From assembly GCA_964251665.1 (NCBI GenBank), contig CAXUKO010000016.1, positions 82,904-146,903 on the forward strand: DNA of 64,000 bases. Direction: 5' to 3'. The notes beneath the pieces were generated by a model. That model was not told where the DNA came from. It ran no database searches and saw nothing but the letters and a program-made list of their open reading frames with translations. The translations under genes and the position numbers were made by a program. Positions 58,543-64,000 of this stretch are shown in pieces. The first letter of the stretch is position 1; each line of letters begins with the position of its first letter. This DNA is from JBBQLG01 sp964251665 (GTDB lineage Bacteria > Bacteroidota > Bacteroidia > Cytophagales > Spirosomataceae).

Positions 58543-60750
58543 TTATGCCTGTGCCTTGTCCAGCGTTAAGTTATGCCGCTCTGATTCATAACGTATTAAT
58601 AAACCGATGTCCTGTTTGACCCGGTAGTAATGCTCCTGTAAGAGTCGATTTCGCCAATATTGCTTTTCCTCATCGGGGAGGACTTCATACGAATCGTGGC
58701 CAGCCTGTTGCATCTCTTCGGCATATTTTCGGTTAATAATTTTGCCGAGATCGTTGATAACGGGCAGCTTATGCGTTTTCTTTAACTGGTCTTCCTCGAC
58801 CACAACAATGCCTTTAAACGCCTTCAGGTCAAATTCTTCGCCAAAATTATCGACAAATTGACCGACGAACTCCCCTTGTTTAAGGGTTGAGATTTTTGAA
58901 GCCGGAATCATATCGGCCTGCTGCGTTGACACATTAATCGTCGTATCGTTTTTGGAGTAGGTAATTGACTCCTTTTCCTGATTGGTTTTTCCGAAGCGCC
59001 GGGCCAGCTTGTCGGCCGTCTCAAAGACGACGGTGCCGCAAAAAAGATTGCCAATAATGTTCATGATAACTTTGGCCTCGCGTTCGCCATAATCACGGAT
59101 TAGCTGCTCAAAATCCTGAATACCCAACCAGGTTGCTACCTTATTGGAGCGAGCGGTTGCAATAAGCATATCTATTCCTTTGATGAACATGGTTGGTAGC
59201 TCATCCCAAAAAAGGGCAGATTTTAACTTTCCCTTTTTGTTAACCAACTTCATCATTCGGGACGTATATAGCGAGAATGCCGTACCGTAGATGTTTACCC
59301 GCTCCGGATTATTACCGGTACAAAGGATCTTCGGCTCGGCGGGATTATTGATGTCTAAGCTGAAATCATTGCCGGTCATGACCCAATATAAGGTAGGAGA
59401 GGAGAGCCGCGCCATCGGTATCCTGACTGAAGCTATCTGTCCTTCTAATTGCTCCATAGCCCCTCCTGCTTTTGCATCAATAAACGGCCGAACGTAAATT
59501 TCGACTTCGGGATACTGCTCCATCACTCCAAACATCTCGTCGTAGGGACGGTTCAAAAACTCCAGCGTGTGCGGAAACGTACACGATTGACTTAGTCGGT
59601 AATAATCAGCAAGTTGGTTATCAAACAGAAGTGCTTCATCCTCGTCGGCTGGCCGGTCAGTTTGGCTCAGTTCCCGGTGCAGTCGTTTATATTCAATGCT
59701 TACGGTTCGCAAATACCAAATTACCGAGGTCAGGTAGTTAATGGCTGACTCCGGAAAAAACTCACCCTGCTTTTGCGCCCAGGAACGGTTTAGGTTCAGC
59801 ATGATTGTTTGCGCTGACTCGTAGGCATCCATGATATCAGTCATCAACTCAGGCAGGAGAGGATTGCAACGGTGCGAGTACGCTACGTCGTCAAAATTAA
59901 TGACATAGAACTTAGGGATGTTAGGCGTTCGGGCCTTCCTTTGCTCGGCTGTACTCCAGGCGTAGGGGTTCTCGGCTATCGTTTTGCGATAAGCATTATA
60001 CGCTTCTTCTGTCAAGTCAGGAAATTTGAAGTCATATACGTAAGCTGTATACCCCTTGTAAATAGATTGCCAGAGTGCTGGGATCAATATGGCATACGTC
60101 TTCCCTGACCCCGGCACACCCAGGACCATATTTGAGCGGAACGGGTTAATGATCGGCACGGCACCCTCCCGCCATTTGCCTTTAAAATGATACAGCGTTT
60201 TGAAGTGAATAGAGTATTCATTTTCTACGTGTTCCTCATTTTGTGGAAACTCTTCATTCTCTTCGTTAAAGATGTCGTTGCGCGGCCGACCAAACAGTAA
60301 CCGCGAAAGAAGTTGCCCGGCCTTTACCAGTTTGATGCACCCGACCAAGGTCAGCCCGATGTAAAGTGGGTCAATCAGGGAAGGGGTAAAGTTGTCTTTT
60401 TGATATAGTAGTATGACAGATCCGAAGAATAATACCAACCCCACAACCGCCGATGTACCCACCTGTTGAAGTTTCAGGCTCGGTTCCAGTTTGCCCTTCG
60501 ACCCCAGTGAATGCAGCAGAATCATTAAGACCGCCAGCGACTTCGTCAACAATGGATTTTGGAATAAACCCATCTGACGATCAAGCTTACGAAGTATCGG
60601 AAAAATAAACTTATCAATTATTGTAATTCTATCAATCAATTCATACGTAAACCAAAGGAAATGTAAAATGATGAATAGGACGGCAAAGAGCAAGAATAGC
60701 TCAACACCAACGGTGTAACCCTCCTTCTCTTTATTGGTTAATTCAGCCAT
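58543..60750 (-). CDS. VirD4/TraG-type coupling protein (T4CP)
   Basis: 735 residues. The N-terminus has about four hydrophobic segments (VELFLLFAVLFIILHFLWFT, VGLVLFFGSVILLY). A P-loop ATPase follows, Walker A GVPGSGKT at 211-218 and Walker B ALFWDELPTM, with the TraG/VirD4 C-terminal pattern VATWLGIQDFEQLIRDYGER and FCGTVVFETADKLARRFGKT. It feeds DNA substrate to a type IV secretion channel at the inner membrane. No relaxase or VirB gene is seen in this window, so the element is probably mobilizable, or its transfer genes lie beyond the edge. Confidence 0.85.
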   Translation of the reverse strand: MAELTNKEKEGYTVGVELFLLFAVLFIILHFLWFTYELIDRITIIDKFIFPILRKLDRQMGLFQNPLLTKSLAVLMILLHSLGSKGKLEPSLKLQQVGTSAVVGLVLFFGSVILLYQKDNFTPSLIDPLYIGLTLVGCIKLVKAGQLLSRLLFGRPRNDIFNEENEEFPQNEEHVENEYSIHFKTLYHFKGKWREGAVPIINPFRSNMVLGVPGSGKTYAILIPALWQSIYKGYTAYVYDFKFPDLTEEAYNAYRKTIAENPYAWSTAEQRKARTPNIPKFYVINFDDVAYSHRCNPLLPELMTDIMDAYESAQTIMLNLNRSWAQKQGEFFPESAINYLTSVIWYLRTVSIEYKRLHRELSQTDRPADEDEALLFDNQLADYYRLSQSCTFPHTLEFLNRPYDEMFGVMEQYPEVEIYVRPFIDAKAGGAMEQLEGQIASVRIPMARLSSPTLYWVMTGNDFSLDINNPAEPKILCTGNNPERVNIYGTAFSLYTSRMMKLVNKKGKLKSALFWDELPTMFIKGIDMLIATARSNKVATWLGIQDFEQLIRDYGEREAKVIMNIIGNLFCGTVVFETADKLARRFGKTNQEKESITYSKNDTTINVSTQQADMIPASKISTLKQGEFVGQFVDNFGEEFDLKAFKGIVVVEEDQLKKTHKLPVINDLGKIINRKYAEEMQQAGHDSYEVLPDEEKQYWRNRLLQEHYYRVKQDIGLLIRYESERHNLTLDKAQA

Positions 60751-61057
60751 ATTACGCTTTTTGCCTTTTTATTGCATCATCATGGATATACGCTAAGGCA
60801 GGTCAAACGTATTGCTTTTTTAGAAAAAATAATAGTATATATTTTTGATACAGTATTTTCATAGTAGAAGGAGTAGGGTTAAACTGATTCATCTGCTACA
60901 GAGCAATCCTAATTATGTTAAGAGAAAAAGAACCCATTTATTGTTTTCAACAATTCACACAAAGGATAATTTGTACAACGTTGAAAAAATGGAAGTACAA
61001 CCGAGGTTAAAAGACAGGTTGCATTTATTTTCAAATCTCAGGATTCAACTGTTGTCC
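60751..61057. other. AT-rich intergenic region between coupling-protein gene and hypothetical gene
   Basis: No gene was recognised. It should hold the promoter of the coupling-protein gene and the end of the next; a plus-strand reading (60845-61084) is not protein-like. Confidence 0.35.
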
Positions 61058-61576
61058 TTACACTGCCCGGTGCATTGTCGTTAGCTTCAGCAACTGTTGC
61101 GTATTGGTCCGGCTCAGTAATTCATCAGTCGCCCGGTCGACGGCCAGGGCATCACTATAGCGGATATCTTGCTTTTCCAGGCAATCCCTTAGCTGAGTCG
61201 CAACAGTTGGTTTGATAGAGAGCATTCGCATAGCCCGTATGATATTGGTGTGAGCGTCCATCAACAACATCGGCACCAAATTTCGGTCGCTGTTCAACCA
61301 GCCCTCGACCAGATCATCAGCCAGAGTATGTACATTGATCGTCACCTCGAAGGCCAGTCCAATACCCGTCAGATGGACCAGAAAGCACGGAACATCCTGA
61401 CTGACGTGTAATCCATACATGAGTGGCCCTTTCTGCCAGTTGGGGCCATCTTCGTTTGGTTGCGTACAGTAATAGACGATGTGAAAGAATGAGTGATCAG
61501 TTACCGCTCGAATCTCCTCACGTCCGGGCTGGTAGTCTTTATGTGGATATGGCATTCCAATTTCGTAGGTTAACAT
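61058..61576 (-). CDS. Hypothetical protein, mobile-element border
   Basis: 172 residues, no known domain. Includes ITVNVHTLADDLVEGWLNSD-like helices (FEVTINVHTLADDLVEGW) and VATQLRDCLEKQDIRYSDAL. It is divergent from the coiled-coil gene at 61700, with the palindromic operator between them, and so may share regulation. Confidence 0.6.
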   Translation of the reverse strand: MLTYEIGMPYPHKDYQPGREEIRAVTDHSFFHIVYYCTQPNEDGPNWQKGPLMYGLHVSQDVPCFLVHLTGIGLAFEVTINVHTLADDLVEGWLNSDRNLVPMLLMDAHTNIIRAMRMLSIKPTVATQLRDCLEKQDIRYSDALAVDRATDELLSRTNTQQLLKLTTMHRAV

Positions 61577-61593
61577 AATAATTATTTTTTATT

Positions 61594-61627
61594 AACTAAA
61601 GTTAAGTTTATTAATTTAACTTTAGTT
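61594..61627. promoter_or_regulatory. Operator-like palindrome with repeated TTAACTTTAGT
   Basis: AACTAAAGTTAA (61594-61605) and TTAACTTTAGTT (61616-61627) are exact complements with a 10-base AT spacer. More half-sites (TAACTAA near 61631, ACTTTAGTAGAGTTAAA near 61650) follow. It sits in the divergent promoter region; the likely binder is the HTH/coiled-coil protein encoded at 61700 or a partner. Confidence 0.75.
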
Positions 61628-61699
61628 GTTTAACTAATTTTAAATTTTTACTTTAGTAGAGTTAAATTTGTAGCCACCAAATACAAATCTTCGGCAAGT

Positions 61700-62410
61700 A
61701 TGCTTATCTCTATCGATAAAACGAAAGAACTCACTCGGAAAGAGTACGTCGACTTTCTTCAGAAGACAAAAGGTGAAAGTATCAGTGAAGCACGTATATC
61801 GCAGTTGGTTTCGGCTGGCAGGCTGAAGGTGCGAGACTATCCGGAATTGAACAATCTTCAGCTGATTGTCCTTGCCGACGATGAACAAGCCCTGGCACAA
61901 GCCCGTTTCACAACATCTCAGGCATTACATTCGTATTCCTACAAAGAGCTGGGCCTGATGTTTGGCAAACTGATTCATGACCTAACCAACGACAACGGCA
62001 ACGCTCAGACGCTAATCGGTGAAAAACAAGTTCAATTAGACAATTTGGTTTCAGCCTTACAGCAGGTTGAAACAGAACGAAACCTGGCGCAGCAAACTGT
62101 GCAGGAGTTATCAAATACGGTTACTCAGTTGACGGCCGACAACGAAACGCTGCGGACTGACTTAACCAATCGGCAAAATCAGGTTGACACCCTACAGGCC
62201 GAAGCTATTCAGTTGACTGAGGCACTAACTGATATACAGCGTAAATTAGCCGTCGAAACGTCGTTTCGTGGTGAATTCGAGGGTTTCAAAACGCTCATAA
62301 TGAACCTGCTTCAGCAGCAAGGCAGTACTGCCAACGCGCTCAATTCTTCGGATACTAACGGAGAGAAAGCCATCTCAACGGGTAAGCGAAAGAAAGCGAC
62401 CAACCCCTGA
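61700..62410 (+). CDS. HTH plus coiled-coil protein (KfrA-like form) preceding the integrase
   Basis: 236 residues. N-terminal SRKEYVDFLQKTKGESISEA and RISQLVSAGRLKVRDYPELN read like a MerR/HTH-type DNA-binding part (about 10-55). From about 105 to 200 it is a long heptad coiled coil (LVSALQQVETERNLAQQTVQ, LRTDLTNRQNQVDTLQAEAI). The tail is basic (GKRKKATNP). Plasmid and ICE proteins of this shape bind DNA and help maintenance or regulate an adjacent integrase. Its stop is 26 bases before the integrase gene, so they probably share a transcript. Autoregulation at the palindrome upstream is likely but unproven. Confidence 0.7.
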   Translation: MLISIDKTKELTRKEYVDFLQKTKGESISEARISQLVSAGRLKVRDYPELNNLQLIVLADDEQALAQARFTTSQALHSYSYKELGLMFGKLIHDLTNDNGNAQTLIGEKQVQLDNLVSALQQVETERNLAQQTVQELSNTVTQLTADNETLRTDLTNRQNQVDTLQAEAIQLTEALTDIQRKLAVETSFRGEFEGFKTLIMNLLQQQGSTANALNSSDTNGEKAISTGKRKKATNP

Positions 62411-62435
62411 TTAACAACCTTGTACGTAGCCCCTG

Positions 62436-63683
62436 ATGCCTAAGTCCCTCCCCACTCCTACCCTAACCCATCCAGAAATGGCCGAGCCTGGCAATGCGTT
62501 GCTGCTTCGCGTAATTGAGGGAGCTACACCAGTCAGGCGGTTGACCGTTGGCCAATTGATAAACCAATTCGCGACTTGGCTCGAAAAGCCCGGCAACTAC
62601 CCCCGCCTGGCACGCCAATTCGTGCTGTACTGTTTAGCGAATCGACTACCCATTGAAGCTGGTAGTTTAAGGATTTATGCGGGTGGTCGGTCAGGCAATC
62701 AAATCTCGCCTGTAAAGAAATTCCTGCTGTTTTACCAGGTTCAGGGCTACCCGCAAATTGTGGCCGACCCGCCAGCCAATAAGCGGATTTCACCGGCTGC
62801 CAATGAACTCATTCTGGGCTATCTCGCCGAAGCTACTCACCTGCGGGGTGACAAAACAAAAGAGAATTACACCCAGGCCCTCAACGCTTTTTTCACATAC
62901 ATCACCGAAGAACTGGAGTCAGGGCGACCCGCTTCATTCTCTGCTCAAACCATTGGCCAGTACGTGAACGACTTGCGGGACCGGGGGTTATCCGCTTTTA
63001 CCATTAACTTCTACCTCTCCCCTATCAAACAACTAACCGAATGGGTTATTAAACATCGTGTCCGGCTGGGTCTGATGGATGAGCAGGTCGATGGGCTGCG
63101 CGACGTTAAGACAGTTAGAGGATTAACTATTGAAAGGGGTTTTTACAAAGACAGCCTCGATGAACCTGAACGTGACCAGCTTCTCGACAGTATTGACGAC
63201 CCGACCGACCGGGCCATCGTGGCCTTACTCGTGCTGGAAGGACTACGTACCGTTGAGGTAACCCGCCTGACGATAGGCGACATTGAGTTCGACCGGGGTC
63301 AATTGCAGGTACTTGGTAAGGGGAAAAACATTAAGAAAGCAGTTAAACTATTCGCTTCCTGCGCCAATGCATTGCGACACTACCTGCAATCCGGCACTGA
63401 TGTATCGCTCACCTCTCCCCACTCCGCAGCCTTGTTTCCTGACCTGAAGACGGCTCAGATTCGCTATCGGGTTGATAAATACCTGAAAGTGCTCGACCTG
63501 AAACGGCCAAAGATGTCGGCGCACAGCCTGCGCCATACGGCCGGCCAGATTATGATCGACAAAGGCGTTGATCCGACATGGGTACAACGGCACCTACGTC
63601 ATGAGCTTTTCGAGACTACACAGTTTTACATCAAAAAACAGACTGAGCGTGATTACTTCGTGAAGATGCCAGATGAGGTGTAA
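62436..63683 (+). CDS. Tyrosine recombinase/integrase
   Basis: 415 residues. An N-terminal SAM-like core-binding domain (TKENYTQALNAFFTYITEEL) is followed by the catalytic domain. Catalytic residues: Arg271 (LEGLRTVEVTRL), Lys in LGKGKNIK, His363-x-x-Arg366 (HSLRHTAG), His389 and Tyr398 (RHELFETTQFYIKKQ). All are in place, so it should be active, integrating or excising the mobile element, or resolving multimers. No tRNA gene or att repeat was recognised next to it. Confidence 0.92.
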   Translation: MPKSLPTPTLTHPEMAEPGNALLLRVIEGATPVRRLTVGQLINQFATWLEKPGNYPRLARQFVLYCLANRLPIEAGSLRIYAGGRSGNQISPVKKFLLFYQVQGYPQIVADPPANKRISPAANELILGYLAEATHLRGDKTKENYTQALNAFFTYITEELESGRPASFSAQTIGQYVNDLRDRGLSAFTINFYLSPIKQLTEWVIKHRVRLGLMDEQVDGLRDVKTVRGLTIERGFYKDSLDEPERDQLLDSIDDPTDRAIVALLVLEGLRTVEVTRLTIGDIEFDRGQLQVLGKGKNIKKAVKLFASCANALRHYLQSGTDVSLTSPHSAALFPDLKTAQIRYRVDKYLKVLDLKRPKMSAHSLRHTAGQIMIDKGVDPTWVQRHLRHELFETTQFYIKKQTERDYFVKMPDEV

Positions 63684-63695
63684 AAGGTATTCTGC

Positions 63696-63946
63696 TTAAA
63701 TGTAAAACTTAAACGGTAAAACTGCATGTCCTTCATTAGGCCCAGCGGTTAGGATTTCTCCAATTGCATCGGCAAATTTTAGTGTAACAGGTACTCCGTC
63801 TGAAAACCTGCATGAATTATAATTTAATTTAGTGAGCGCTAATACATCTTGGCAAACAATGTACACGTCAGCGTCGCCCCGCGTTATCTGTACCAGCAGC
63901 GGATTCGGTGTTTCTAAACCTAATACGGATTGAATACGTGGAATAA
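63696..63946 (-). pseudogene. C-terminal PIWI end of a prokaryotic Argonaute, truncated by an IS
   Basis: The minus strand reads, without start codon, IPRIQSVLGLETPNPLLVQI, then QDVLALTKLNYNSCRFSDGV, PVTLKFADAIGEILTAGP and ends LPFKFYI at TAA 63696-63698. DVLALTKLNYNSC and P-V-T-L-K-F-A-D are the last conserved blocks of pAgo PIWI domains, and the hydrophobic C-terminal residue fits them. Argonautes bind guide nucleic acid to defend against plasmids and phages. The frame meets the IS end at 63947, so the upstream part (N, PAZ, MID and most of PIWI) would lie past the IS or is lost. About 83 residues remain. Opposite orientation to the integrase, 13 bases from its stop. Confidence 0.8.
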
Positions 63947-64000
63947 TGGGGTGGTCGGGTTTTGGCGGACAGTCTCTTGCTAGTTCTGAGGGATATGTTT
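63947..64000 (-). mobile_element. Left end of an IS3-family element, related to copy 2 (cut by window edge)
   Basis: The first 28 bases equal those of IS3 copy 2 at 36081, then diverge. The end of an OrfB is readable on the minus strand (HIPQN and stop, as in copy 2). The rest lies outside the window. Confidence 0.85.

Noticed and set aside
1..64000. CRISPR arrays, tRNA and rRNA genes
   Set aside because: No regularly spaced repeats and no cloverleaf or rRNA-like sequence were noticed on reading both strands.

Overview
The window comes from a Bacteroidota chromosome or large replicon, most likely a Cytophagales/Spirosomaceae-type organism. The grounds are the FecR-SusC-SusD cassette with its lipoproteins, the many AraC regulators carrying membrane-sensor N-termini, DUF6010, DUF4105 and DUF2264 proteins, a TAnnTTTG-type promoter and the absence of obvious Shine-Dalgarno sequences. 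The genus is inference; no rRNA or tRNA gene, CRISPR array or replication origin was seen.

Layout. (1) 1-2066 is a graveyard of insertion sequences: a broken IS3-family element and remnants of another. (2) 2131-11270 is a glycan-uptake locus: BNR-type lipoprotein, FecR, SusC, SusD, a third lipoprotein and a GH29 alpha-L-fucosidase. (3) 11505-25368 is a mosaic: an N-terminal-nucleophile acylase, three AraC regulators (one frameshifted), an SDR, a secreted helical-barrel protein, an esterase-like protein, a broken IS630 element and small membrane proteins. (4) 25584-30572 is a clean operon for import and oxidation of a polyol or sugar, with a visible promoter, overlapping operator-like palindrome and terminator-like hairpin. 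(5) 30700-44449 holds an AraC-SDR pair, a serine hydrolase with a 27-bp internal duplication, an AraC gene broken by both an IS3 and an IS30 element, an AraC/phosphatase/dehydrogenase cluster, a DUF2264 protein and an orphan lycopene cyclase. (6) 44761-46542 is debris (AraC and glycosidase ends) around a third IS3 element. (7) 46691-52579 has AraC, an esterase, an OXA-like penicillin-binding protein, an S41 protease and a DUF4105 protein. (8) 52975-63683 looks like part of an integrative or mobilizable element: Toprim primase-like protein, VirD4/TraG-type coupling protein, M23 hydrolase, a coiled-coil DNA-binding-type protein and a tyrosine recombinase. (9) At the right edge, 63696-63946 encodes on the minus strand the C-terminal end of a prokaryotic Argonaute PIWI domain, cut off by an IS3-type end at 63947.

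The most unusual signal is a set of nine GC-rich 15-16-bp insertions inside the transposase genes of three different IS3-family elements. One 15-mer (CGGTCCGCCGGTGCG or its complement) occurs three times and one 16-mer (CGGGGCCGCCCGAGCG) twice, with close variants. Removing each restores the normal transposase reading. The 15-bp copies add five residues; the 16-bp copies shift frame. I saw none in ordinary genes or in the intact IS30 element. They could be a tiny mobile or tag-like element acting on IS3 transposases, or an artefact; the sequence cannot decide.
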